Below are positions 11,359 to 20,454 of a stretch of DNA of 64,000 nt, one piece after another (the stretch's first letter is position 1; the number at the start of each line of letters is the position of its first letter). The DNA is from an uncultured Collinsella sp. (lineage in GTDB: Bacteria; Actinomycetota; Coriobacteriia; Coriobacteriales; Coriobacteriaceae). Under the pieces are notes generated by a model. It was given only the letters and a program-made list of their open reading frames with translations. It made no database searches and was not told the DNA's origin. The DNA lies in NCBI GenBank assembly GCA_900544135.1, contig UQTU01000011.1:7271-71270 (forward strand). The letters run 5' to 3'. The position numbers and the translations under genes were made by a program.

Positions 11359-11383
11359 AAAAGGCGGGGCGAGTTGCCCCGCC
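11359..11383 (-). terminator. Terminator after the molybdenum hydroxylase genes
   Basis: On the minus strand GGCGGGGC and GCCCCGCC form a G+C-rich stem with a five-base loop, followed by TTTT. It lies about 30 bases after the stop of the large subunit gene. Confidence 0.75.
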
Positions 11384-11412
11384 CCGCCAATTACGATTTG
11401 TTCGCTGACCCG

Positions 11413-14244
11413 CTACTCCCCCAGCAGGGCCTTCTCGGGCGTGATCGGCAGCGAGCGAACCTGATGGCCGGTGGCGTGCGCCACGGCCGAGGCAACGGCG
11501 GCGAGCGGCGTGTTGATGACGACCTCGCCGATCGATTTGGCGCCAAACGGGCCCGTCGGCTCATAGCTCGGCTCAAAGGCCACGCGAATGCTGCCGATAT
11601 CCAGGCGCGTGGGCAGCTTGTAGCTCATAAAGATGCCGGTGCGCAGACGGCCGCGGTCATCGTGCTCGACAATCTCGTAGAGCGCGTGACCAATACCCTG
11701 GGCAATGCCGCCCTCGGCCTGGACGCGCGCGAGTGCCTCGTTAATAACGGTGCCGCAGTCCACAGCCGCCGCGTAGTCCACCACGGTCACCTTGCCGGTG
11801 GCCTTGTCGACCTCGACCTCGGCAATGCCTGCCATAAACGGCGGAGGCGAAACGGGCAGGCAGGCGGAGGCATGCGAGGTGAGCGCGTCGCCGCCCGCGA
11901 TGTTCTTGACGCACAGGTTGGCAAAGTCGCGCAGCGTGAGGTAGCGGTTCTGCTCGCGCGCGGCACGCTCGTCGGACAGACGCACGTACTGGCCATCAAA
12001 GACCACGTCGGCGGCATCCACGTCCCACATCTGGGCGGCCTTGGCGCAGATCTTCTCACGCAGCTCGGTCGCGGCGTTCTTGGCGGCAAGTCCCGTCACG
12101 TACGTACCCGAGCTCGCGTACGAGCCGGCGTCGAACGGCGACACGTCGGTGTCCACGCCACGCACCACGATCAGCGAGCTCTCCACGCCCAGCTCCTCGG
12201 CGGCAATCTGCGCCAGGATTGTGTCGACACCCATGCCGTTATCGGTAGCGCCGGTCGAAAGCGTAATAAAGCCGTCCTCTTCCAGGCGCATGTCGATGCC
12301 GGCGATATCCACGTTGGAGATGCCCGAGCCCTGCATGGTGAGCGCACAGCCCAGAGCGCGCACGCGGTCGCCCAGGTCAACAGCTAGCGGCTTGTCGCGC
12401 CAACCGATCATGTCCATCGCGCGCAGCAGGCAGCGGTCGAGCGCGCAGGCGTTGAGCTTCTCGTTGTAGTACTGCGGCATGACCTCGCCCTCGCGCACGA
12501 TGTTCTTAAGGCGCAGGTCGGCAGGGTCCATGTGCAGCATGTCGGCGAGCTCGTTGACGGCGCTCTCCACGGCAAACTGGCCCTGGGTGGCGCCGTAGCC
12601 GCGATACGCGCCGCCACGGTTGGTATTGGTGTAGACGGCGTCCCAGCTAAAGCGGCTCGCCTTCACGTGGTTGTAGATGGGCAGGCTCTTGTGGCCCGAA
12701 AGGCCGATCGTCGTGGTAGCGTGCTCGCCATAAGCACCGGCGTTGGACAGCGTATGCAGGTCGATGGCCGTGATGGTGCCGTCGTTCATGGCGCCCAGCT
12801 TAACGGTCATCTGCATCTGGTGGCGCGAGTTGCCCGCAGTGATGGTCTCCTCGCGGGTGTAGCAGCAATAGCTCGGACGGCCGGTCTGCTGCGTCACGAA
12901 CGCCACGAAGATCTCGCAGCAGCCCGTCTGCTTGGAGCCAAAGCCGCCACCGATGCGCGGCTTAATGACCTGCACCTGTGACTGCGGAATGTCGAGCGAC
13001 TGCGCGACCATGCGGCGCACGTGGAAGGGCACCTGCGTCGAGGTGGTCACCGAGATGCGGCCGAACGCATCGGTCGTCGCGAAGGCGCGGAAGGTCTCCA
13101 TGGGCGCGGTCTGCGTGGCCTGGCTCGTGTAGGTGCGCTCAAAGACGATGTCGCTCTGGGCGAATGCCTCGTCGAGGTCGCCAAAATCGCTGGTACCGCT
13201 GCACACCAGGTTGCGAGCAACGTCGCCGCCCTGCGGGAACATAAAGGTCACGTCGCCCTCGGGGTGGACCACGATGTCGTTATCGAGCGCCTGGGTAAAG
13301 TCGAGCAGGGGCTCGAGCACCTCGTAGTCGACCTTGATGAGCTTGAGCGCCTTGTCGGCGGCCTCCTCGGTCTCGGCGGCGACGATCGCCACCTCTTCGT
13401 TTTGGTAACGGACGAGGTTCTCGAGGATCAGGCGGTCGTAGGGACTCGGTTGCGGATAGCTCTGGCCGGCGATGGTAAAGCGGCGCTTGGGCACGTCCTC
13501 GTAGGTGTAGACGCCCACCACGCCGGGCACCTTCAGGGCGCGCGATGTATCGATGGAGCGGATCTTGGCGCGCGCATACGGGCTGCGCTTGAGCTTGACA
13601 ATCAGGGCGCCGGCGGGCACCAGGTCGCCCGTGTAGACGGGACGGCCCTCGAGCAGCGCCTTCGAATCCTTCTTGGGCTGCTTGTGGGTAATCTGCTTGT
13701 ACGCGACACCGTCGGAGCTCGTGTCGTTGACGGGCAGCTCGGGCATCTCAAAGCCCACCTGCACGCCGGACTCGTTGAGGAAGCGCACGATGGCGCGCAA
13801 CTGGCTCTCGTAGCCGCTGCAGCGGCAGAGGTTACCGGCGAGCTGGCGCGAGAGCTCTTCGCGTGTGGCGACGAGGCTCGGGTCCTCCTTGGCGGCGCGG
13901 GCGAGCGCCAGCACGTTCATGATAAGACCGGGGGCGCAAAAACCGCACTGCTCGGCGCCTTCGGCAGCCATCGCACGGGCCAGTGCCTCGGACTCGGCCT
14001 TGAGGCCCTCGAGCGTGGTAATGGAGCGGCCCTCAACACGGGCGGCAGGAACCGAGCAGCTCAGCACCGGGTCGCCGTCGAGCCACACCGTGCACAGACC
14101 GCAGTTGGTGGTTTCGCAGGCGCAGCGCACCGACGCGCAGCCCTGCTCACGCAAAAGCGAAAAGAGCATGGTGTCAGGAGCAATTTGAACCTTGACCTTG
14201 CGGCCGTTGAGCGTAAAGGAAAGATCGATGAGTTTGGCAGCCAT
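11413..14244 (-). CDS. Molybdenum hydroxylase, fused [2Fe-2S] and molybdopterin subunit (xanthine dehydrogenase family)
   Basis: A 943-residue fusion. Residues 1-160 hold two [2Fe-2S] sites: the plant-type cluster at Cys43, 48, 51 and 63, and the second at Cys100, 103, 140 and 142 (CGFC ... CRC). The rest is the molybdopterin-binding domain, ending in GAKSIGEVVIN with the expected active-site Glu. In many bacteria these are separate proteins. It oxidises a purine or other heterocycle by hydroxylation; the exact substrate is not clear. The FAD subunit gene overlaps it by one base (TAATG). No in-frame UGA is seen. Any labile selenium in the active site cannot be judged from sequence. Confidence 0.9.
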   Translation of the reverse strand: MAAKLIDLSFTLNGRKVKVQIAPDTMLFSLLREQGCASVRCACETTNCGLCTVWLDGDPVLSCSVPAARVEGRSITTLEGLKAESEALARAMAAEGAEQCGFCAPGLIMNVLALARAAKEDPSLVATREELSRQLAGNLCRCSGYESQLRAIVRFLNESGVQVGFEMPELPVNDTSSDGVAYKQITHKQPKKDSKALLEGRPVYTGDLVPAGALIVKLKRSPYARAKIRSIDTSRALKVPGVVGVYTYEDVPKRRFTIAGQSYPQPSPYDRLILENLVRYQNEEVAIVAAETEEAADKALKLIKVDYEVLEPLLDFTQALDNDIVVHPEGDVTFMFPQGGDVARNLVCSGTSDFGDLDEAFAQSDIVFERTYTSQATQTAPMETFRAFATTDAFGRISVTTSTQVPFHVRRMVAQSLDIPQSQVQVIKPRIGGGFGSKQTGCCEIFVAFVTQQTGRPSYCCYTREETITAGNSRHQMQMTVKLGAMNDGTITAIDLHTLSNAGAYGEHATTTIGLSGHKSLPIYNHVKASRFSWDAVYTNTNRGGAYRGYGATQGQFAVESAVNELADMLHMDPADLRLKNIVREGEVMPQYYNEKLNACALDRCLLRAMDMIGWRDKPLAVDLGDRVRALGCALTMQGSGISNVDIAGIDMRLEEDGFITLSTGATDNGMGVDTILAQIAAEELGVESSLIVVRGVDTDVSPFDAGSYASSGTYVTGLAAKNAATELREKICAKAAQMWDVDAADVVFDGQYVRLSDERAAREQNRYLTLRDFANLCVKNIAGGDALTSHASACLPVSPPPFMAGIAEVEVDKATGKVTVVDYAAAVDCGTVINEALARVQAEGGIAQGIGHALYEIVEHDDRGRLRTGIFMSYKLPTRLDIGSIRVAFEPSYEPTGPFGAKSIGEVVINTPLAAVASAVAHATGHQVRSLPITPEKALLGE

Positions 14245-15158
14245 TAGCGCACCTCGTTAGAATCGACGCCGGGCACGCGGCGGCAGGAATACTCGTCCGT
14301 GGCAAACTTTGGCACTTGCACGGTCTCGAGCTCGCGGGCAAGCGCGGCCGAAAGCTCGATGCCGGCAGCGCGACGCACAGCATGAATCGCCAGCGGGGCC
14401 GAGATGCGACGGCGGTAGTCGGCCGAGCCCCACAGGTTGGTGCCATAGCTCAGCGCGCGTACGGACGCGGCCAGGGCGCGAAGCTCGTCCTCGGAAGGCT
14501 GCTCGGCGGTAAGGCCGCACGCCTCGCCCTGCAGCAGGGTCGCGCGCAGCGGGCGGGCACCCACAGTGACATGCCAGCTGTTGTTCCACCAGGCAGCGGT
14601 AACGTTCAGCGAGGGAAAGTCGGTCGCGGCCTTGCGCACGGCCTCGTAGCTCGCACGGTAATCGTGCTTGACGACCACGATGTGCTCGATCACGTCGCGC
14701 ACGTAACCCATGTCAACAAACTCGGCGAGCGGCACGCGACCGGCGCCCGTCAGCTCAACATAGGAATCGAGCGCCAGGAAAGCCGAGAGCACGTCCGAGA
14801 AGCCAAAGCGGCCGTAGATGCTGCCGCCCACCGTGGCGGTATTGCGCAGCTGCACGCCCACGATATCGTGGACGGCGAACTCAAAGACATTGTTGACAAG
14901 CGCGTTGAGCTCGACATGGCGCTCGAGCTGGCGCAGGGTGCACATGGCTCCGATGCGAAACTCGGTCTCGGTCTCCTCGATCTGATCGAGTCCGCAGGCC
15001 GAAAGGTCAATCGCCGTCGCCACGCGACGCGAGCCCAGGCGCATCCAGATGCCGCCGCCCACAATCTTGTTGTTGCGGTTCTTCTGTAAGAGCTCATAGG
15101 CTTCGGCCGCGCTTCCAACACGGACGTAGGTACCGAACTTGAGCACGTTCTCCCCCAT
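14244..15158 (-). CDS. FAD-binding subunit of molybdenum hydroxylase (XdhB/CoxM-like)
   Basis: A 304-residue protein of the molybdopterin dehydrogenase FAD-binding family. It has IVGGGIWMRLG near residues 33-43 and QLRNTATVGGSIYGRFGFSD around 118-137, both typical FAD-contacting segments, and a CO dehydrogenase flavoprotein-type C-terminal domain. It passes electrons from the iron-sulphur clusters of its partner to NAD(P)+ or another acceptor. It is the first gene of a two-gene operon, and its stop overlaps the start of the large subunit gene by one base. Confidence 0.9.
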   Translation of the reverse strand: MGENVLKFGTYVRVGSAAEAYELLQKNRNNKIVGGGIWMRLGSRRVATAIDLSACGLDQIEETETEFRIGAMCTLRQLERHVELNALVNNVFEFAVHDIVGVQLRNTATVGGSIYGRFGFSDVLSAFLALDSYVELTGAGRVPLAEFVDMGYVRDVIEHIVVVKHDYRASYEAVRKAATDFPSLNVTAAWWNNSWHVTVGARPLRATLLQGEACGLTAEQPSEDELRALAASVRALSYGTNLWGSADYRRRISAPLAIHAVRRAAGIELSAALARELETVQVPKFATDEYSCRRVPGVDSNEVR

Positions 15159-15243
15159 CTCTTCACTTGTCCAGTACTTTTAAGTGTACCAAACGAAGGG
15201 CCGCGACCTTCCACAGCACAAAAACCTCCCTCCCATCCATAAC

Positions 15244-15306
15244 TTGCGGTGAAATACGGACTGTTTGTCGGGCTTAGGGCGCCCAACAGTCCGTATTTCA
15301 CCGCAA
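15244..15306. repeat. Palindromic hairpin repeat, copy R3
   Basis: Arms 15244-15265 and 15285-15306 are complementary over 22 bases (TTGCGGTGAAATACGGACTG core). It lies between gdhA and the start of the FAD subunit gene, about 85 bases upstream of that gene. Confidence 0.85.
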
Positions 15307-15370
15307 CTTAAGGGGCGGCCGGCAGAGGGCCGAGACATAATGATCCGTTTTCCTCCGTCCCCAACGGATC

Positions 15371-15405
15371 AAAAAAGGCTCCCAGCCAAGATGACTGGGA
15401 GCCTT
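15371..15405 (-). terminator. Intrinsic terminator of gdhA
   Basis: On the minus strand AAGGCTCCCAG and CTGGGAGCCTT form a stem followed by a TTTTTT run. It lies about 25 bases after the gdhA stop codon. Confidence 0.92.
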
Positions 15406-15430
15406 CTGCGATGCTATGTCGAGCGAAGAT

Positions 15431-16786
15431 TTAGCAGACGCCCTGGGCGAGCATAGCGTCGGCGACCTTCAGGAAGCCGGCGATGTTAGCGCCCATGACA
15501 AAGTTGCCCTCCTGGCCGTACTCCTTGGCGGTGTCGTCCACGTTGTGGAACATGCCGCGCATGAGCTGCTCGAGCTTGCCGTCGACCTCCTCGAAGGTCC
15601 AGGACAGGTGCTCAGCGTTCTGGCTCATCTCCAGGCCGGACACGAGCACGCCGCCGGCGTTGGCAGCCTTACCGGGCATAAAGGCAACGCCGTTCTCCTG
15701 GAAGTAAGTCGTGGCCTCGATGGTCGTGGGCATGTTCGCGCCCTCGCCGACCACCTTGCAGCCGTTGGCGACGAGCGCCTGGGCGTCCTCGAGCAGCAGC
15801 GTGTTCTCGCGAGCGCAGGGCAGCGCGATGTCGCAGGGCAGCTGCCAAACGCCACGGCCGTCGCCCTCGTGCCACACGGCGTTGGGCTTCTCGTCAACGT
15901 ACATAGCGAGCGTAACGCCCTTGTCGTGGCCGGAGCGCTTCTTGTTGTAGACGTGCTCGAGCACGGTGTAGTCGATGCCGTCGGGATCCTCGACCCAGCC
16001 GTGAGTATCGGAGCAGGCCAGCACCTTGCCGCCGAGCTGGGAGACCTTCTGGACGGCGTAGATGGCGACGTTACCGGAGCCGTGAACGACGACGTTCTTG
16101 CCCTCGAAGGAGTCGCCGCGGCTCTTGAGGTACTCGTCCACAAAGTAGGCCAGGCCGTAGCCGGTGGCCTCGGTACGGGCAAGCGAGCCGCCAAAGGAGA
16201 GGCCCTTGCCGGTAAGGACGCCGGTCCACTCGTTGGTCAGGCGCTTGTACTGACCGAACAGGTAGGCAACCTCGCGGCCGCCAACGCCCAGGTCGCCGGC
16301 GGGAACGTCGGTGTTGGGGCCGATGTGGCGATAGAGCTCGGTCATGAAGGACTGGCAGAAGTGCATGATCTCGTTGTTGGACTTGCCCTTGGGGTCAAAG
16401 TCGGAGCCGCCCTTGCCGCCGCCCATGGGAAGGGTGGTCAGGCTGTTCTTGAGGATCTGCTCCAGACCCAGGAACTTGAGCATACCCAGGGTGACCGTCG
16501 GGTTAAAGCGCAGGCCGCCCTTGTAGGGTCCAATGGCAGAGTTGAACTCGACACGGTAACCGCGGTTGACCTGAACCTTGCCCTGGTCGTCGACCCAGGG
16601 AACACGGAACATGACGATGCGCTCGGGCTCGACGAGGCGCTCCAGCAGGGCGGCCTCCTCGTACTCGGGGTGGGCGTCGAGCGCCGGCTGGATGGTGCCG
16701 AGGATCTCGGTCGCGGCCTGGATGAACTCAGGCTGCTCGGGATAGCGGGCCTTGAGCTCTTCGAGAACTTTCTGCGTGTAGCTCAT
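15431..16786 (-). CDS. gdhA: Glutamate dehydrogenase (probably NADP-specific)
   Basis: A 451-residue enzyme that interconverts 2-oxoglutarate plus ammonia and glutamate. The substrate-binding segment GGLRFNPTVTLGMLKFLG (90-107) and the catalytic-lysine segment PMGGGKGGSDFDPKGK (120-135) are intact. A Rossmann turn GSGNVAIYAVQK binds the coenzyme. The length and motifs match the hexameric anabolic NADP type; coenzyme choice is inferred. The ATG at 16786 is preceded by GGAGGAAGC; the longer open frame from 16999 has no such signal. It is a single gene with its own terminator. Confidence 0.96.
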   Translation of the reverse strand: MSYTQKVLEELKARYPEQPEFIQAATEILGTIQPALDAHPEYEEAALLERLVEPERIVMFRVPWVDDQGKVQVNRGYRVEFNSAIGPYKGGLRFNPTVTLGMLKFLGLEQILKNSLTTLPMGGGKGGSDFDPKGKSNNEIMHFCQSFMTELYRHIGPNTDVPAGDLGVGGREVAYLFGQYKRLTNEWTGVLTGKGLSFGGSLARTEATGYGLAYFVDEYLKSRGDSFEGKNVVVHGSGNVAIYAVQKVSQLGGKVLACSDTHGWVEDPDGIDYTVLEHVYNKKRSGHDKGVTLAMYVDEKPNAVWHEGDGRGVWQLPCDIALPCARENTLLLEDAQALVANGCKVVGEGANMPTTIEATTYFQENGVAFMPGKAANAGGVLVSGLEMSQNAEHLSWTFEEVDGKLEQLMRGMFHNVDDTAKEYGQEGNFVMGANIAGFLKVADAMLAQGVC

Positions 16787-17000
16787 GCTTCCTCCAATGA
16801 TGGGAAACGAAAATGTTGGTCGCGGCACCCCATGCGCCGCGAGCTTTATCGTGTATGGATAATATCGCACTGTTGCGGCAAAGTTTCGCATAAGCCGACG
16901 AGCGGATGTTTCGTTTTGATTACGATGCAGGTAGAAGCGTTTTTGAGTGCCTGACATGCAAAACCCGTGTTTCAAACCTGTTTCGTCCACGTGTTCCAAA

Positions 17001-17033
17001 CCACCACATTGGGGACAGGCACCTTTATGGTGG
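17001..17033. repeat. GGGGACAGGC inverted repeat after the DUF3343 gene
   Basis: CCACCA and TGGTGG flank GGGGACAGGCACC. It begins about 10 bases after the DUF3343 stop on the minus strand. It is similar in core to the GGGACAGTCCC palindromes at 2690 and 59696. A weak terminator or REP-like relic is possible. Confidence 0.45.
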
Positions 17034-17042
17034 TGCTGACGG

Positions 17043-17438
17043 TTAGAGGACGAGCTGATGATAGTCGGCGGGGGTTATGCGGCCTTCGGTGGCAGCGCGG
17101 AAGGCGGCGAGTGCATCGCCCGAGAACGGCATGGCCCAGCACAGCCCGCAGCCGGCGGTGATGGAGCCGGGCAGTGGCATGATGCGCCCGGGCACACCGG
17201 CGGCAAGGCACAGCTGCTCGCATTCCATCACATCGAAGGTGCTATCGAACGAAACGATGATCTTGCGTTCATGGTCGAGAGCATCACCGGACGGGCCTTC
17301 GCGGTGTGCATCGCGATACGCAGCCGCCGCTGCCTCTTCCTCGGCCGTATGTCCGCAGCCGCCGCGGCCGCAGGTGCAAGGCTCGGACCCATCGCAAGTG
17401 CAAGGTTCTCCCGTGTCGGGACAAATATCGTGAGACAT
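17043..17438 (-). CDS. DUF3343 protein with Cys-rich N-terminus (putative Se/S carrier)
   Basis: A 131-residue protein. The C-terminal ~80 residues are a DUF3343 domain with the core GVPGRIMPLPGSITAGCGLCW; family members are found beside selenium genes and are proposed to carry Se or S on the conserved Cys. The first 30 residues are unusual: CPDTGEPCTCDGSEPCTC followed by GRGGCGH gives six Cys and a His, likely a metal site. The start ATG at 17438 follows TTGGAGTTGCC, the same leader as the second DUF3343 gene at 45372. It lies 15 bases after mobA, at the end of the selA-selB-selC-mobA run. Confidence 0.82.
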   Translation of the reverse strand: MSHDICPDTGEPCTCDGSEPCTCGRGGCGHTAEEEAAAAAYRDAHREGPSGDALDHERKIIVSFDSTFDVMECEQLCLAAGVPGRIMPLPGSITAGCGLCWAMPFSGDALAAFRAATEGRITPADYHQLVL

Positions 17439-17453
17439 GGCAACTCCAATCGT

Positions 17454-18086
17454 CTAGGCGAGCAACTCGGCCGCCGCAAACTCCTCGGGCGTATTGACGT
17501 TCTCGAAGCAGAGCGTCGAGCCGGCGACCGCGACAATCTGAGGCTCGTCCAAATACCCGGCGTTCACCCGGTCGATCAGGCAGCGGATTCGCTGACGGTC
17601 ACCGGCGAGCAGCTCTTGGGCAACCGGCGCACACGCGTCACGGCGCCAGACGGCGCAAAGCGGCTCAATCCCCCGCTCCTCGCGCGGCACGCACACGTCG
17701 AGCGCCTCGGCCTCGACACAGCCAGCAAGGGCACCGATTAGCTCCGAAGAGACAAACGGCATATCACAGGCGACGATAGCAACGAGAGGCAGCCGGGCCG
17801 CAGTCAGCGAACTCGCGATGCCGCGCATGGCGCCCGCCGGCCCCTCAAGGTCCGACACTATTCGCGGCACCAGGCCGCCAAACGCGCGCTCCTCAAGGTA
17901 GGCAAGCTCGCTGGGACGCGAAGTCGTAACGACCAACTCGCCGGCAACTGGCGCCAGCCGACCCAGCACGCGTTCGATGAGCGGCTCGCCGCAAAACGCC
18001 ATGCGCGCCTTATCGCAGCCCATGCGCGAGGACAGCCCACCCGCCTGGACGACACAAGAAAGATCGGCACGTCTTACGGTAGTCAT
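17454..18086 (-). CDS. mobA: Molybdenum cofactor guanylyl- or cytidylyltransferase (MobA family)
   Basis: A 210-residue nucleotidyltransferase that attaches GMP (MobA) or CMP (MocA) to molybdopterin. The nucleotide-binding N-terminus VVQAGGLSSRMGCDKARM and the acidic metal-binding VACDMPFVSSELI are clear. The GMP form is favoured because the nearby DMSO reductase-family enzymes (FdhF and the 21985-24102 protein) use the bis-MGD cofactor; the molybdenum hydroxylase at 11413 might instead need the cytosine form. The ATG at 18086 follows GGAGGTG; a longer open frame runs back through tRNA-Sec and is not coding. It precedes a DUF3343 gene by 15 bases. Confidence 0.88.
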   Translation of the reverse strand: MTTVRRADLSCVVQAGGLSSRMGCDKARMAFCGEPLIERVLGRLAPVAGELVVTTSRPSELAYLEERAFGGLVPRIVSDLEGPAGAMRGIASSLTAARLPLVAIVACDMPFVSSELIGALAGCVEAEALDVCVPREERGIEPLCAVWRRDACAPVAQELLAGDRQRIRCLIDRVNAGYLDEPQIVAVAGSTLCFENVNTPEEFAAAELLA

Positions 18087-18240
18087 ACGGCAAAACACCT
18101 CCATCGGCATGCTCGAAACCCGGTGCACGAAGCTAAATACAGCCACCGAAATAGCAGCGCTACGAAAAGCTCGTGCAAAAACAAAACAGCGCCTTTGCGG
18201 CACGCAGCAAGACCGCGAGCACAAAAGCGCTGGTAGCGTA

Positions 18241-18337
18241 TGGCGGGAACGTATGTGAATCGAACACATCCAAGACGTTTTGCACGCCTCGCAACGGTTT
18301 TGAGGACCGCGGAGCCCACCGGAGCCCATCCGTTCCC
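18241..18337 (-). tRNA. selC: tRNA-Sec (anticodon TCA)
   Basis: A 97-nt tRNA with the traits of selenocysteine tRNA: long acceptor (GGGAACG/CGTTCCC), a long variable arm (TTGCGAGGCGTGCAAAACG region), anticodon loop CCTCAAA with anticodon TCA, discriminator G and an encoded CCA end. It lies between selB and mobA on the same strand, beside selA and upstream-encoded fdhF. It reads the in-frame UGA codons in fdhF and selD of this window. Confidence 0.95.
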
Positions 18338-18394
18338 AAGTGCGGCGGTATTTTACCAAACCGAAACGGCTCCATCCCAAAAAGACGAACAAGA

Positions 18395-18461
18395 AGTTGC
18401 GGTGGAATAGTTCCTGTATTTGCTGCCAAAGCCTCCAAATAGGAACTATTTCACCGCAACT
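18395..18461. repeat. Palindromic hairpin repeat, copy R4 (variant)
   Basis: Arms 18395-18415 and 18441-18461. The inner part reads AATAGTTCCT and AGGAACTATT instead of the common ATACGGACT/AGTCCGTAT, so both arms have changed together and pairing is kept; one G-U pair is present. It lies between selB and tRNA-Sec. Confidence 0.8.
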
Positions 18462-18486
18462 GAGGAGGCGGGAGCGAGTGACCGGC

Positions 18487-20454
18487 CTAGCGCAGGGACC
18501 TCAGGCCGCCGGCATCCTTGTCGAGCACCGTAAAGCGCACGGCATCCAGGTGCTCCAAGATGCTGATGGCACGTTTGCGCGACACACCCAGCGCCTCGCG
18601 CAGGGCGCTCGTGGTGGCAGCGCCCCCGGCAGCCTCGATAGCGGCGGCGACAAGCTCGCGCGCATGCGACTCCACGGTGGCGGACAAGGCAACGTCACGC
18701 TCGATCTTCACGATGGAACGGTTGAGCGAAAGCTCGCGCAGGGCACGCGTCATGGTGTCGCGATCGAGCTGCAACTGCTCGCCCACCTCGGGCAATATCG
18801 GCGCATCGAGGCCGGCTTCGTCCAGCAAGGCAACGATACGTTCGCAGGCCTCGCGCACCACACGCGCCGCGGCGGCAGCGGAGTGCGGGTCGAATACCTC
18901 GGCACCCTCGGCGGCACACACGCCACGCGAGCAGCCCTCGGAAATCAGGGCCGCGGCAACTGTATCGTCAGCGGTAGGCCAAGCAGCATGGGCAACGGCG
19001 CCGGGCGTAAAGCCCGTCTCCTTGGGGGCAGCCGCGTGCATGGCTGACAGGGTCGCCGCTAGCGCACCCATCGCGGCGTCGAGCACCACGGCGTCCGCCA
19101 AGTAGTCCGCATCACCCACAGCAAGCTTGCGAACAGAGCCCTGCGACACCAACCCGCGCAGTGCGGCATCGACCTCGCCGACACCAAGATCCAAAGCGTC
19201 GGCAACATCAACCGCCGTAACTGGCAGCATCTGCAGCGCCAGCCAAGCGCCCACACCGCCCGCGGCATCGCCGGCCTCAAGCGCTGCAAGCAGCGTGCGC
19301 TCCCCCGCCGAAAGCTCGCGCGAGCGACGGCAGCGCGAAAGCAGCACACGCCCGCCGCCAATGAGCATAACGGGCGAATACGACAGCACCACGGCATGGT
19401 CTCCGGCACACAGCGGCAGCGGGTCCTCCAAGCGCACCTGCACGGTACGGGTCTCGCCCACCGCCATGGGGGCCTCGCCCTCCAAAAGCATGATACGGCC
19501 GACGACCTCGGCCGTGCCGGCCATCACATGCACACGCGCGCCCGACTCGAGCACGCGCGGCTTGGTGCCCTCGCGGCCCAGGTAGGTGAACGTCATCATA
19601 AAGCGCAACGTCTGGCCAAAGCGGTCCGCCACGCCCAGCATCTCGCCACGGTCAAGCGCCGCGACACCGTCACCAACTAGGTTGAGCGCCACACGCTGAC
19701 CAGGCAGCGCGCGCGGCGTATCGCCATGCACCTGAATCCCGCGCACGCGACAGACCGTACGCGACGGCAAAGCCATCAGCTCGTCGCCCACCGCAACCGG
19801 CGCATCGTGCAGCGTTCCCGTTACGACAGTGCCGACGCCCTTAATCGTAAAGCAGCGGTCAATCGGCAGGCGCGGCGCGGCATCGGTGCGCTCGGCACGG
19901 GCACGACAAGCATCCCAGCAGGCACTTACCTGCTCGTCGAGCACCGCAAGCAGCCCGTCGATCCCCTCGCCCGTCTTAGACGACACGGGCACAATCGGCG
20001 CGCCCGCAAACACGGTACCCGACAAAAAGTCATCGACATCGAGCTCGGCAAGCTCGGTCATCTCGGCATCGGCCAGGTCACACATCGTCAGCGCCACCAC
20101 CATATGCGTGACGCCCAGCAGCTCCAGCACGTGCACGTGCTCGCGCGTCTGCGGCATTACACCCTCAACGGCAGAGACCACCAGCACGGCAACGTCGATG
20201 CCTGTTGCACCCTGCACCATGGCGCGCAGGTAATGCGCGTGGCCCGGCACGTCGACCAGGCCGACGATCTTGCCACTCGGCAGTGCCAGTTCGCCAAAGC
20301 CCAGCTCCACGGTCATACCGCGACGGCGCTCAACCTCCAGACGGTCGGGATTCTTGCCGGTCAGCGCCTCGATCAATGCCGACTTGCCGTGGTCAACGTG
20401 GCCCGCCGTGCCAACGATAACGGGACACTCCACCAGCGCCTGAACCTCACTCAT
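18487..20454 (-). CDS. selB: Selenocysteine-specific elongation factor SelB
   Basis: A 655-residue GTPase that carries Sec-tRNA to the ribosome at UGA codons marked by a SECIS hairpin. The N-terminal EF-Tu-like part has GTAGHVDHGKS (residues 15-25), DVPGHAHY, and the TMCDLAD guanine-binding segment. The C-terminal ~200 residues form the winged-helix repeats that bind SECIS RNA. The start overlaps the selA stop by four bases (ATGA). It is followed by a hairpin repeat and then tRNA-Sec. Confidence 0.96.
   Translation of the reverse strand: MSEVQALVECPVIVGTAGHVDHGKSALIEALTGKNPDRLEVERRRGMTVELGFGELALPSGKIVGLVDVPGHAHYLRAMVQGATGIDVAVLVVSAVEGVMPQTREHVHVLELLGVTHMVVALTMCDLADAEMTELAELDVDDFLSGTVFAGAPIVPVSSKTGEGIDGLLAVLDEQVSACWDACRARAERTDAAPRLPIDRCFTIKGVGTVVTGTLHDAPVAVGDELMALPSRTVCRVRGIQVHGDTPRALPGQRVALNLVGDGVAALDRGEMLGVADRFGQTLRFMMTFTYLGREGTKPRVLESGARVHVMAGTAEVVGRIMLLEGEAPMAVGETRTVQVRLEDPLPLCAGDHAVVLSYSPVMLIGGGRVLLSRCRRSRELSAGERTLLAALEAGDAAGGVGAWLALQMLPVTAVDVADALDLGVGEVDAALRGLVSQGSVRKLAVGDADYLADAVVLDAAMGALAATLSAMHAAAPKETGFTPGAVAHAAWPTADDTVAAALISEGCSRGVCAAEGAEVFDPHSAAAAARVVREACERIVALLDEAGLDAPILPEVGEQLQLDRDTMTRALRELSLNRSIVKIERDVALSATVESHARELVAAAIEAAGGAATTSALREALGVSRKRAISILEHLDAVRFTVLDKDAGGLRSLR

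Noticed and set aside
18087..18392. N-terminal extension of mobA
   Set aside because: It would read through tRNA-Sec; GGAGGTG ahead of ATG 18086 and the family N-terminus support the shorter protein.
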